From CAYUEN01 sp964443745 (GTDB lineage: Bacteria > Campylobacterota > Campylobacteria > Campylobacterales > QNZT01), in the NCBI GenBank assembly GCA_964443745.1, contig CAYUEN010000001.1, positions 62,001 through 126,000 on the forward strand: a DNA stretch of 64,000 nucleotides, in the 5' to 3' direction. Numbering within the stretch: the stretch's first letter is position 1; each line of letters begins with the position of its first letter. This document shows positions 7,810 through 16,402 of this stretch, in pieces. A model generated the notes under the pieces. That model searched no databases and was not told the origin of the DNA. It was given only the letters and a program-made list of their open reading frames with translations. A program made the translations under genes and the position numbers.

Positions 7810-8577
7810 ATGAAAAAGATCGATAAGAAGGCGTACCGACGTATCCTCTACGATCTGCAGGTCGAACTGGTCAAATTCCAAAAGAGCGTGATCGCTGAGC
7901 AAAAGCGCGTCTGTATTCTTTTCGAAGGGCGGGATGCCGCCGGGAAAGACGGAACGATCAAACGTTTCAGCGAACATCTGAGTCCGCGAGAGATGCGGAT
8001 CGTCGCGTTGGGAAAGCCCTCCGACAGAGAGCGGAGTTCCTGGTATTTTCAGCGTTACGTTCCCCATTTGCCTTCAGGCGGCGAAATCGTTTTTTTCAAC
8101 CGCAGCTGGTACAACCGTGCGGGTGTGGAGAAGGTGATGGGTTTTTGCACTTCCGAAGAGCACCGCCTCTTTATGGAGGAGGTCGGGGATTTCGAACATC
8201 TGCTGACCCATTCGAAGACGCTCTTTTTCAAATACTATCTGGATATCTCCAAAGAGGAGCAAAAACGTCGTCTCGATGCCAGACGCGAAGATCCGCTCAA
8301 ACAGTGGAAGATCAGCCCGATCGACCAGAAGGCGCAGGAGCTTTGGGATGCCTACTCCGAGGCGAGAGACGAGATGTTCGTCAAGACCGACTTCATCTAC
8401 GCCCCATGGCATATAGTCCACTGCGACGACAAGAAAACCGCGAGGATCAACGCCATCAAACACTTTCTCTCGTTGGTGGAGTACGAGGGCAAAGAGGAGG
8501 AGAAGCTGCTGTACGATCCCGATGTCGTCTTCAATTTTTCGCTGGAGGCATTGGAGAGCGGGATGATTTTTCCATAG
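7810..8577 (+). CDS. ppk2: Polyphosphate kinase 2
   Basis: 255 residues. The P-loop GRDAAGKDG (about 39-47), the Walker-B-like FNRSWYNRAGVE and the lid region with DPLKQWK identify a class I-like PPK2. The enzyme transfers phosphate between polyphosphate and a nucleoside diphosphate, usually favouring GTP or ATP formation. It sits between an EI24-type membrane protein and a UspA-like protein, which hints at energy or stress metabolism. Confidence 0.93.
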   Translation: MKKIDKKAYRRILYDLQVELVKFQKSVIAEQKRVCILFEGRDAAGKDGTIKRFSEHLSPREMRIVALGKPSDRERSSWYFQRYVPHLPSGGEIVFFNRSWYNRAGVEKVMGFCTSEEHRLFMEEVGDFEHLLTHSKTLFFKYYLDISKEEQKRRLDARREDPLKQWKISPIDQKAQELWDAYSEARDEMFVKTDFIYAPWHIVHCDDKKTARINAIKHFLSLVEYEGKEEEKLLYDPDVVFNFSLEALESGMIFP

Positions 8578-8594
8578 GCACGAAAGGAGAGAGG

Positions 8595-9422
8595 ATGCAG
8601 AGAATCGGTAGGATATTGGTGGTGCTCAACGAATACGAACGGGCGAAGGAGGCGATACGCGAAGCCGCCCGGCTTGCGAAAAGAGCCGGAGCGGGAGTGA
8701 CGATTCTTTTCGTGCACGAAGAGGCGCTTTTCGAACTGCCGATCTATCGCGAGAAACCGCTCGATTTGGAGGAAATACGCAGAGGGCTCAAAAAGATCGC
8801 GACACAGGAGGGGCTTACGGAGCCCGCAATTCTGGTCGCCGAAAACGATACGGTGGATCGGGCCGTTTTGGAAGCCGAACGCGAACACGATACGCTGATA
8901 CTTCTTCCCTACACCCCCAAAATAGCCCACAGACTTTCACTCAAAGCTCCCGCGCCTCTGCTGGTGCTCAAGGAGGCGAAAGCGCACTACGCCAAAGCGA
9001 TCGTTTCGATCGATTCGCTATCTTGGGCCGAAAAGTGTCTGGCTTTTTTGAAAAAGATGTTTCCCGATACCGCGATCCATCTCTATCAAGATTATCAATA
9101 TTTTTCCCTGCCGATCGCCGATCCCTTCGTCGATCCGATGATCGAACCCTACGCGCTGAGCGTGGAGACGATAGAAAGCGGGGAAGTGATCCGTGCACGC
9201 AAGGAGGCGTTCGTCCGGCTTTGCGAGGAGAAGGGGGTGGAGGGTACCTTCGTGATGGGCGAAAAGGGTATCGACGAAGAGATCGCGGAGTTTCTCAAGA
9301 AGCAGCGAGGCGATCTGCTCGTGGTCGATCTTCAAGATAGCGCGACGCCGCTGGCGTCGGCACTGGAGGAGATTTTACAAAAGGTTCCCGTCGATACGCT
9401 CGTATGCAAAGAGCTGGTATGA
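8595..9422 (+). CDS. Universal-stress-protein-like, two tandem domains
   Basis: 275 residues from ATG 8595 (GGAGAGAGG before it). Two UspA-like halves (about 1-125 and 130-275), each a Rossmann-like alpha/beta unit. The first opens with RILVVLNEYERAKEAIREA. The ATP-binding G-2x-G-9x-G-S/T motif is not seen in either half, so it may not bind ATP. Its stop overlaps the exonuclease III start as ATGA. Regulation of ppk2 or DNA repair under stress is conceivable but unproven. Confidence 0.85.
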   Translation: MQRIGRILVVLNEYERAKEAIREAARLAKRAGAGVTILFVHEEALFELPIYREKPLDLEEIRRGLKKIATQEGLTEPAILVAENDTVDRAVLEAEREHDTLILLPYTPKIAHRLSLKAPAPLLVLKEAKAHYAKAIVSIDSLSWAEKCLAFLKKMFPDTAIHLYQDYQYFSLPIADPFVDPMIEPYALSVETIESGEVIRARKEAFVRLCEEKGVEGTFVMGEKGIDEEIAEFLKKQRGDLLVVDLQDSATPLASALEEILQKVPVDTLVCKELV

Positions 9423-10198
9423 CGATCGCCACCTTCAACGTCAATTCGATCCGCTCGCGGGTCGATCTGATCATGCGGTGGTTGCGGGAGAAGTTCGCGG
9501 TGGATCTTCTTAGTCTGCAGGAGATCAAATGCGAAGAGGCGCAGTTTCCCGCCGAAGCTTTCGAAGAGTTGGGATACCATCTTGCGATCAACGGCCAAAA
9601 ACGCTACAACGGTGTGGCGATTTGCTCGAAACGCCCTTTCGATCGCATCAAGACCCGCTTTGACGATGAGATTCTCGATCGAGAAAAGCGGTTGATCGAG
9701 GTGCAGATCGGTCGGCGGGTGATCCTCAACCTCTATGCGCCTCACGGAGAGAGCGACGAAAGCCATCCCAAACACCTCTACAAAATGGCGTTTTACGAAA
9801 GGCTGACCCGCTATTTGAAAGAGAAGATGAAGCAGACGAACGAGATCGTGCTGCTGGGGGATATGAATGTCGCGCTGGAGGATATGGATGTCTACGATCC
9901 GGCGAGGTTTGAGGGGACGGTCGGTTTTTTGGAGAGTGAAAAAGAGGCCTTAAAAAGGCTGCTTGAGATCGGGTTGCATGACTGTTTTCGCGAAAAACAT
10001 CCCGACAGCCACGGATTTACGTGGTGGGACTACCGTACCGCGGGTATCTGGCGGGACGAAGGGATGCGTATCGACTATATCCTCTCCACCGATGCGATCA
10101 TGCGAAGATGCACCCGGATCGAAGTCGATCTCTGGCCGCGACGCAGGCGTTCGCCGACTCCGAGCGATCATGCGCCGCTTGTGGGGGAGATCGCCTGA
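9419..10198 (+). CDS. xth: Exodeoxyribonuclease III (AP endonuclease)
   Basis: 259 residues from ATG 9419, which overlaps the previous stop (ATGA); an ATG five codons upstream is less likely. Motifs of the ExoIII/APE1 family are all there: NVNSIRSR, SLQEIKCEE (metal Glu), LLGDMNVA (catalytic Asp/Asn), RIDYIL and TPSDHAPL (catalytic His). It cleaves at abasic sites and trims 3' ends in base-excision repair. Confidence 0.96.
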   Translation: MTIATFNVNSIRSRVDLIMRWLREKFAVDLLSLQEIKCEEAQFPAEAFEELGYHLAINGQKRYNGVAICSKRPFDRIKTRFDDEILDREKRLIEVQIGRRVILNLYAPHGESDESHPKHLYKMAFYERLTRYLKEKMKQTNEIVLLGDMNVALEDMDVYDPARFEGTVGFLESEKEALKRLLEIGLHDCFREKHPDSHGFTWWDYRTAGIWRDEGMRIDYILSTDAIMRRCTRIEVDLWPRRRRSPTPSDHAPLVGEIA

Positions 10199-10206
10199 TC
10201 AAAACG

Positions 10207-10527
10207 ATGTCGAATGAATCTCTTTTGGAAACGGGACGTCTTGGCGTCGGCTTTCTGGCGGCCGCGGCGGTGGGCGTTTCGTTTCTTCTGGCAAGAGGGG
10301 TGGGATTTGAACATGCGCTCTTTGGCTATCTGTATGCGCTTTTTGTCCCATTTCCCGCAATTTCGCACTATCCGCTCTCCGCAGTCGTATTGTCGATTTT
10401 GTTTCTGCTTTTCAGGCGGGTTCGTAGCTGTATGCGGCCCGGGTGGAGATGGATCGCCTACGGCTTGCTCTTTTTGCACTGGGCGCTCTGGGGGCTTTAT
10501 TGCACCGCCTACGCCTCGCGGATTTAG
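10207..10527 (+). CDS. Small integral membrane protein, unknown function
   Basis: 106 residues from ATG 10207, eight bases after the xth stop, with three predicted membrane helices (about 12-32, 33-67 and 82-103). No family recognised and no clear Shine-Dalgarno, so coupling to xth is possible. Its TAG stop overlaps the stop of the convergent TolC-type gene: both stops share the four bases 10524-10527. Confidence 0.6.
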   Translation: MSNESLLETGRLGVGFLAAAAVGVSFLLARGVGFEHALFGYLYALFVPFPAISHYPLSAVVLSILFLLFRRVRSCMRPGWRWIAYGLLFLHWALWGLYCTAYASRI

Positions 10528-11828
10528 TCCGCTTTCAACGCGAGGGCTTTCATGAAGTGTCGCAGCGACCCCTCCAGCAGAATCCGACATTTTTGGACGA
10601 AAATTTCCGCTTCGATCTTCCGCAGATCCGCTTTCGCCCGAGCGCGGGCGGCGATGGCGCGGCTGAGTTCGTCGGCATCGGCGAGGTGGTTTTCGAATCG
10701 CCCCTTCGTCAATTCGTAGTAGCTCTCCTGTGCCGCAAGCTGCGCGTTTTTGGCCTCTTCTTGCGTATGGAGGGCCAAGAGTTTGCTCCATGCGCTTCGT
10801 AGTCTCGTCTCCACCGCTTTTTCGTAATCTTTGAGATAAAGAAGCCTGCCCAGACGCTTCGCTTTGGCCGCCTCGATTTTCGATGCCGCTTCGCCTCCGT
10901 CGTACAGCTTCCATTCGGCCGAGAGCGCGAGATAGCTTTTGTTCGGATTGGTATAACCGTTGCCGTTTAGTTTGATGTTTTCCCCCTCCGTTTTGAGTCC
11001 CCCTTGCAGAAAGAGGGTGGGATATCGGACGCTTCTGGCGAGTTTGAGTTCGGCTTCGTCCATCTTCAGCGCCTTTTTGATCGCGCGGATGTCCGAGCGC
11101 TCTTCGAGCGCGACCCGAAGAAGTTTGGAAAGCGAATCGATTTTCAGAGTCGGCAACGGTCCGGCTTTTTCGATACGACTGTTTGCGAGATAGGAGAGTT
11201 GTTCGAGCAGTTGCGCCTTTTGGGCGATCAGATCTTGCGTTTGGGCTTTGGTTTCGAACTTTTTGGCCTTGATGTTTTCCAGTTCGCTGGGGGCGAGCAA
11301 TCCCGCCCGGTAAAAGCCCCGCGCCTTTTTCAAAGAGGCGTCGATCGCGTCCAACGCTTCATGGGAGGCTTCGATCGCAGCATCGAGTCCGTACAGAGCG
11401 CCGTATATCGAAGCGATACGCAGATAGAGTTTCCGTCTGGCGTCTTGATACTCCAGTTCGCTCTTTTGGGCGTCAAACCGTGCGCGTTCGATCATAGAGG
11501 AGATCGCGAATCCGGAAAAGATCGGATAGGAAAGCTGTAGCGCCCCGACGTAGTTTTGCTGTTTGCCCACCTGAAATTCCGGGGGTATTCCGGGCAGGGG
11601 CAGATGCAAGATCATGGTGGGATGATCTTTGAGATAGAGTGCCTGGAGGGAGGCGTCGACGGTGGGCAGATTTTTCGCTTCCGCCGCACGCTGCAGCGCC
11701 TCTTTGGCGGCTATCTCCTCTTTTTTGGCCTGCAGTCGAAGGTTGGCGTCGCTATCGCGAAGCAGTGTGGAAAAATCCTCACCCGCCAGCAGCAGCGGCA
11801 GAAGAAACGGAAGCAGAAATCTTTTCAT
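10524..11828 (-). CDS. TolC-family outer-membrane efflux protein
   Basis: 434 residues from ATG 11828, with a signal peptide (about 1-15) and two long coiled-coil repeats typical of outer-membrane efflux channels. It starts inside the EmrB-like stop (ATGA), so it is coupled to the transporter. An open frame runs 420 codons further upstream through emrB but is a composition artefact. It should form the outer-membrane exit for the EmrAB-like pump. Confidence 0.92.
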   Translation of the reverse strand: MKRFLLPFLLPLLLAGEDFSTLLRDSDANLRLQAKKEEIAAKEALQRAAEAKNLPTVDASLQALYLKDHPTMILHLPLPGIPPEFQVGKQQNYVGALQLSYPIFSGFAISSMIERARFDAQKSELEYQDARRKLYLRIASIYGALYGLDAAIEASHEALDAIDASLKKARGFYRAGLLAPSELENIKAKKFETKAQTQDLIAQKAQLLEQLSYLANSRIEKAGPLPTLKIDSLSKLLRVALEERSDIRAIKKALKMDEAELKLARSVRYPTLFLQGGLKTEGENIKLNGNGYTNPNKSYLALSAEWKLYDGGEAASKIEAAKAKRLGRLLYLKDYEKAVETRLRSAWSKLLALHTQEEAKNAQLAAQESYYELTKGRFENHLADADELSRAIAARARAKADLRKIEAEIFVQKCRILLEGSLRHFMKALALKAD

Positions 11829-13393
11829 TCTCTCTCCTTGGAGTAAGATGGCGCGTACACTCGGGATGGTTTCATAATCAGCAACAAAATCACGAAAAAC
11901 GATCCCAGAACACCCCAGTATCCCGCGTGCATGAAGGTGTTGTAAAATCCGTAGTTGTAGCTCATGAAGGTTTCGTAATTTCCGAATATCGCTAGTGTGC
12001 GATCCCAGTCCAGCGCCGTAGTCGCGGCGAAATTTCGTAAATAATCGTACAGATAGCCGCTGTTTTGAAGTTCGTTCATATGCTGGAAGTGATACGCCTT
12101 GAAATACTCCATGTTGTTCGTCGCCAGCGCGGTGCCGAAACTTCCTCCGACGAAACGGAAATAGTCCATCAGCACGATCGCCAACTCCCCCTTCTCTTCG
12201 GGTGCGCTCTGAAGCAGCAGAACCGTCACGGGGGCGAAAAACATCCCCATCCCGATACCGAACGGAATCGTCAGAAGCATCGCGCGCGTCATCGGGGTGT
12301 AGTAGTTCAGTTGGGGCAGCAGCGTGATGGAAGAGAGGATATAGATCGCGGCTGCGATCGCGACCGTTTTTTTCGCCCCGATTTTGTCGCTCAAGATTCC
12401 CGCGACGGGGGAGAAGATCCCGATGAAGAGGGCAAAGGCGAAAACGGCGATTCCCGCATCCATCGTCGGGAGCATCTTGATGTGTTCGTAGTAGACCGGA
12501 AGCAGATAGAAATATTGGTACATCGAAAAGCCCAGAACGAAGAAGTAGATGAGGATGCCGTTGGTGAAATCGCTGTTTTTGAAAAGGGTGAAGTCGATCA
12601 GGGTGTGACGGGCGTTGAGTTCGCTCAGCGCATAGAGGGCGAAGCCGATCAGCGATACGAAGAAGAGGATTCCGATCAATTCGTCGCTGAACCACCCCAA
12701 CTGTTGTCCTTTGGAGAGCATCACCAGCAGAGAGATCGTCGCGATTGAAAGCAGAAAGAAGCTGACGAAATTGAAACGGAGTTTCGTGAAGTCGCGCTCT
12801 TTGGGGAGGTAGAGAATCGCGGCGATCGCCAGAAGTACGCCGATGGGGACGTTGATGAAAAAGACCATCCTCCAGTTGTAGTATTCGGTCAGATAGCCTC
12901 CCACCGTGGGTCCCAGGGCCGGAGCGAAACTCACCCCCAGTGCGAATATTCCCATCGCCAACCCCTGCTTGTCGGGCGGATAGTAGGAGAAGATCATGAT
13001 ATGGCTGGTCACCATGATCAGCGCTTCTCCAAATCCCTGTACGATCCTGGCGACGACGATCGCGCCCAGATCCGAGCTGATTCCGCAAAAGAACGAGGCG
13101 GCGCTAAAAAGCACGATTCCCGCTACGTAGATAGCTTTGGCTCCGAAACGTTTGATCAGATACTCCGTCACCAACAGCGCGATCGCGGCGGAGACCATAT
13201 AGGCGGTGATGATCCACTGCACGCCGTAGAGGTCGGAGGAGAGTGGGCCGGTGAGTTTGGGGACGATCACATCCACGACCGTCGTATCCAAAATCGCCAT
13301 GAAGGCGCCCAGCATTACGATGAACGTAAAGAGCGCACGCTCCTTGAGGGTGATCTCCCACGGCTTCTTGAGGCTTTCGGCGGCAGCGGCCAT
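11825..13393 (-). CDS. MFS drug:H+ antiporter, EmrB-like (DHA2, 14 TM)
   Basis: 522 residues with about 14 membrane segments. Motif A-like and motif C-like stretches are visible (LDTTVVDV in TM1; GVSFAPALGPTVGGYL in TM5), which mark drug antiporters of the EmrB/QacA group. It forms the inner-membrane pump with the adaptor encoded just upstream (start three bases after its stop) and the TolC-type channel downstream. Substrates are unknown. Confidence 0.93.
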   Translation of the reverse strand: MAAAAESLKKPWEITLKERALFTFIVMLGAFMAILDTTVVDVIVPKLTGPLSSDLYGVQWIITAYMVSAAIALLVTEYLIKRFGAKAIYVAGIVLFSAASFFCGISSDLGAIVVARIVQGFGEALIMVTSHIMIFSYYPPDKQGLAMGIFALGVSFAPALGPTVGGYLTEYYNWRMVFFINVPIGVLLAIAAILYLPKERDFTKLRFNFVSFFLLSIATISLLVMLSKGQQLGWFSDELIGILFFVSLIGFALYALSELNARHTLIDFTLFKNSDFTNGILIYFFVLGFSMYQYFYLLPVYYEHIKMLPTMDAGIAVFAFALFIGIFSPVAGILSDKIGAKKTVAIAAAIYILSSITLLPQLNYYTPMTRAMLLTIPFGIGMGMFFAPVTVLLLQSAPEEKGELAIVLMDYFRFVGGSFGTALATNNMEYFKAYHFQHMNELQNSGYLYDYLRNFAATTALDWDRTLAIFGNYETFMSYNYGFYNTFMHAGYWGVLGSFFVILLLIMKPSRVYAPSYSKERE

Positions 13394-13396
13394 CGG

Positions 13397-14521
13397 TCAT
13401 CTCCTCTCGATCGCGACCGTCGCGCCCATCCCGATCAGGATCTTCTCGAGTTTTTCGGGAGGTTCGTCAAAAGCGATGCGGACGACGAAGCGTTGATCGA
13501 GTTTGGTGAATTCGCCGCTGGCGATGTCGCGGGGTACGAGGGAGAAGGTGGAGGCGGAGGTAGGAAGGATGCGCTCCACCTTCCCGGCAAAATGTTCCCC
13601 TTCCAGTGCGTCAGGGGTGATCGTGACGCGATTTCCCACCGCGATGCCGTGCAGTTTCTTTTCCGAAAGCAGCACTTCCACATGTTTGTGCGAGGTGTCG
13701 ACCAGGGCGTAGATCGGGCTACCTTTGGAGACGACGCGTCCGGTATTGACGAACCGTTTGGCGATGCGTCCCGAGACGGGAGCCGTGAGACGGCAGTAGG
13801 CGATCTTGTTTTTAAGACCCTCCCGCTCCGCCTTCGCGGCTTCGATCTCTTCCGAAAGCGCCCGGATGGAGAGGTCCAACTCCTCGATCCGTGTCGCCTC
13901 CAGTTCGGAGATACGGTAGATCTCCTTGAGGTTTCCGTTTCGGATGGCGTAGGCGGCCAACTCTTGTTTTGCCGACGAGATCTCTTTGCGCAGGCTTTCA
14001 TAGGCGGTGGAGATCTTCTCGAAATCCTCCTTGGCCACCAGCCGTTTTCGAAAGAGCGTTTCGTATCTTTTTTTATCCCGGGCGAGTTTGGAGAGTTTGG
14101 TTCTAAGTGAAGCTATTTTGTAGCGGAGTGCGCGAAGTTTCGCATCTCCCGCTCCGATATCGTTTCCGGAGATTTTGGTTTTGAGCGAGAGTTGTTCGAA
14201 GAGGCGGTCCCGCTTTTTGCGAAGCGCTTCCAGGTTCGCCTCCATCGCTTTGATCTTGTGGTCAAGTTTTGCGCTCGCCACTTTAAAATCGGTCGGATCG
14301 ATGAGAGCCAGCAGTGTTCCTTCTGGGACGTCGGCTCCCTCCTCGTATGCCATTTTCGAGATCTTGCCGCCCACTTTGAATGCGAGGGTGTAGATCGCGT
14401 CGCTTTTGACGAAGGCGGCGTCGCTGACGGCGTTGCGGTGGCGGTAGCCAAGATAGTCGTAAAGAGCGTAGATGAAAAGCCCCACCAGCAAGAGTAGAAA
14501 AAGCGATCCCGTTTTTTTCAT
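13397..14521 (-). CDS. HlyD/EmrA-like membrane-fusion protein
   Basis: 374 residues from ATG 14521, set by GGAGTG; a start 13 codons upstream would overlap the operator. One N-terminal membrane anchor (about 3-23), a lipoyl half-domain, a long coiled-coil hairpin (about 85-240), second lipoyl half (LTAPVSGRIAKRFVN) and a beta-barrel. It bridges inner-membrane pump and outer-membrane channel in the periplasm. First gene of the efflux operon, transcribed away from tetR. Confidence 0.93.
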   Translation of the reverse strand: MKKTGSLFLLLLVGLFIYALYDYLGYRHRNAVSDAAFVKSDAIYTLAFKVGGKISKMAYEEGADVPEGTLLALIDPTDFKVASAKLDHKIKAMEANLEALRKKRDRLFEQLSLKTKISGNDIGAGDAKLRALRYKIASLRTKLSKLARDKKRYETLFRKRLVAKEDFEKISTAYESLRKEISSAKQELAAYAIRNGNLKEIYRISELEATRIEELDLSIRALSEEIEAAKAEREGLKNKIAYCRLTAPVSGRIAKRFVNTGRVVSKGSPIYALVDTSHKHVEVLLSEKKLHGIAVGNRVTITPDALEGEHFAGKVERILPTSASTFSLVPRDIASGEFTKLDQRFVVRIAFDEPPEKLEKILIGMGATVAIERR

Positions 14522-14544
14522 GTAGACACTCCGGATGATATTAG

Positions 14545-14561
14545 AGTGAATTATATTCACT
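14545..14561. promoter_or_regulatory. Palindromic operator between the efflux operon and its TetR gene
   Basis: AGTGAAT-TAT-ATTCACT, a perfect 7-bp dyad around three bases, centred at 14553 in the 89-bp divergent gap. Size and place fit a TetR-family dimer site that represses both directions. Confidence 0.7.
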
Positions 14562-14610
14562 TTTTTATAAATTGATTCTTATTTAATGCAATTTGTCGTA
14601 ACATGTCGAT

Positions 14611-15207
14611 ATGAAAAGCCTTATGAAAGAGAAGATTCGGGATCTTAAACGGGAAATGGTGCTCGAAAAGGCGAGCCTCTGTTTCGAAAAGGAGGGGTTC
14701 GATGCGACGACGATGGGTGAGATCGCCCGAAACTGCGGTATTTCGATCGGCGCACTCTACAAACTCTTCGATTCGAAAGAGGCGCTTTTCTACGCCTATG
14801 TGGAGTATCAGATCGGACAGTTGTATGAGAAGATCGTCGAAAAGAGCCGGGGTGTGAGATCTCCCAGAGAGAAGCTGCAGATCATCGTCGAGCAGAAGTT
14901 CGAGGCGTTTGGCGAAAAATCGCGGGTCATTCTCGATCCGGTCGCGGGCGATCCGCTCTTTTTCACCAAACTCTCTCTGAACAGAAAAAATCCGGCGCAG
15001 GTGATCTACGACTATACCGCTTCGCTTTTCGAGGCGCTCGCGCAAGAGATACCGCTTAGATCGCAGGATCCGCTGTTGACAAGCCATCTCTTCCATCAGT
15101 TTCTGCTCGGATATGTGGAGTATTGGCTGCTTGTCGGCGGCGATCTGCGCAGCCAATGCGCGTCGGCGCTGGAGATATTTCTCGAAGGGATACGCGATGT
15201 CTCGTAA
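14611..15207 (+). CDS. TetR-family repressor
   Basis: 198 residues. The N-terminal helix-turn-helix (about 26-47, MGEIARNCGISIGALYKLF) is the TetR/AcrR pattern, followed by a helical ligand domain. Divergent from the EmrA/EmrB/TolC-like operon, so the natural reading is a local repressor released by a pump substrate. The last 11 bases overlap the patatin gene. Confidence 0.92.
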   Translation: MKSLMKEKIRDLKREMVLEKASLCFEKEGFDATTMGEIARNCGISIGALYKLFDSKEALFYAYVEYQIGQLYEKIVEKSRGVRSPREKLQIIVEQKFEAFGEKSRVILDPVAGDPLFFTKLSLNRKNPAQVIYDYTASLFEALAQEIPLRSQDPLLTSHLFHQFLLGYVEYWLLVGGDLRSQCASALEIFLEGIRDVS

Positions 15208-16072
15208 AAAACGGAATGTTTCGCTCGTACTAGGAAGCGGCGGTGCGAGAGGATATGCCCATATCGGCGTGATCGAAGTGCTGGAGGAGTCGGGATTTCG
15301 GATCGCTTCGATCAGCGGCGCTTCGATGGGGGCGCTGGTGGGAGGGCTCTATGCCTGTGGAAAGATGGAGGAGTACAAGCGGTGGGTGATGGGGTTGGAT
15401 GCACTGGATGTCGCTTCGCTGATCGATTTGAGCTTTTCGGCACGGGGGGTGATGCGGGGGGAGAAGATCTTCGCGAAACTACGTGAGATCATGGGTGAAC
15501 ACCGCATCGAAGAGCTTCCTATCCGCTATACGGCGGTAGCGACGGACGTCAACCGCAAGAAGGAGATCTGGTTCCAGCGGGGGGATCTGCTGGAGGCGAT
15601 CCGGGCGTCGATCGCGATCCCCTCCATCTTCACGCCGGTGGAGACGGAGGGGATGCTGCTGGTGGACGGGGGTGCGCTCAATCCGCTGCCGGTCGCACCG
15701 ACGATGGCCGATCGTACCGATTTGATCGTCGCGGTCAATCTCTATGCGGACGTTCCCGTTCCCAAGAGAGGTATCGACAAGCCGCAAAAAGAGCGCCAGA
15801 GCGGTATCGAAAGGCGGGTGCGCGAAATGGTGCGAAATTTTTTCGGAAGCGACGAAGAGCGAATCAACATGTTCGATGTTCTGGACAAGACTTTCGATAC
15901 GATGCAAGATGCCCTCACGCGCTATCGGCTCGGAGGATATCCGCCCGATATTATCGTCCAGATGCCGATGGGCGTCTGCAACAGTTTCGATTTCCACAAA
16001 GCCGAAGAGGTGATCGCCGCGGGGAGAACGAGGGCGCAAGAGACGCTCGCGGCGTATCTTAAAAGCGGATAA
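15197..16072 (+). CDS. Patatin-like phospholipase (RssA-type)
   Basis: 291 residues from ATG 15197, overlapping the tetR end by 11 bases. It has the oxyanion loop GSGGARG (13-19), the nucleophile elbow G41-A-S43-M-G and the catalytic aspartate D157 in DGGALNP, so the Ser-Asp dyad is intact. It is a cytoplasmic or membrane-bound lipid acyl hydrolase of the bacterial RssA/YlbK group. Cotranscription with tetR is likely; a link to efflux is not evident. Confidence 0.9.
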   Translation: MSRKKRNVSLVLGSGGARGYAHIGVIEVLEESGFRIASISGASMGALVGGLYACGKMEEYKRWVMGLDALDVASLIDLSFSARGVMRGEKIFAKLREIMGEHRIEELPIRYTAVATDVNRKKEIWFQRGDLLEAIRASIAIPSIFTPVETEGMLLVDGGALNPLPVAPTMADRTDLIVAVNLYADVPVPKRGIDKPQKERQSGIERRVREMVRNFFGSDEERINMFDVLDKTFDTMQDALTRYRLGGYPPDIIVQMPMGVCNSFDFHKAEEVIAAGRTRAQETLAAYLKSG

Positions 16073-16096
16073 CCATATCAACGAGAGGAGGAGACA

Positions 16097-16402
16097 ATGG
16101 AAAAATTGACGCCGGAAAATCTGGTCAAAATGGGATTGGGGGCGATGTTGATCGCCAAAGAGAAAGCCGAAGAGTTGATCGAAGAGGCGAAAAAGCGGGG
16201 GGATCTCTCCAAAGAGGAAGCCCAAAAAGCGATCGACGAATTGAAAAAAGAGGCGAAGGAAAAAAGCGAAGATCTGCAAGAGCGGATCAAAAAGGAGATC
16301 CATGACGAACTGAAGGAGCTGGGGGTCGCGACCAAGGAGGATCTCGCCTCGATCCGTCGTGAAATCACCGCGCTCAAACGGCTGCTGGAAAAAGAGGGCT
16401 GA
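16097..16402 (+). CDS. Phasin-like helical protein
   Basis: 101 residues, almost all charged amphipathic helix. A short hydrophobic patch (LVKMGLGAMLIA) is followed by coiled coil rich in Lys and Glu, as in small phasin-superfamily proteins. Good Shine-Dalgarno (GAGGAGG). Its TGA overlaps the ATG of the UbiB-like kinase (TGATG), so the two are translationally coupled. Function is inferred to be a partner or regulator of that kinase; no polyester synthase is nearby. Confidence 0.75.
   Translation: MEKLTPENLVKMGLGAMLIAKEKAEELIEEAKKRGDLSKEEAQKAIDELKKEAKEKSEDLQERIKKEIHDELKELGVATKEDLASIRREITALKRLLEKEG

Noticed and set aside
8145..8594. 150-codon extension of the UspA-like protein
   Set aside because: It is an off-frame reading of ppk2; ATG 8595 has its own ribosome site.
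10524..13088. 854-codon open frame on the minus strand
   Set aside because: Only the last 434 codons (TolC-like) are real. The upstream 420 codons lie in another frame of the emrB-like gene, are rich in Arg/Asp/His, and have no start signal of their own.
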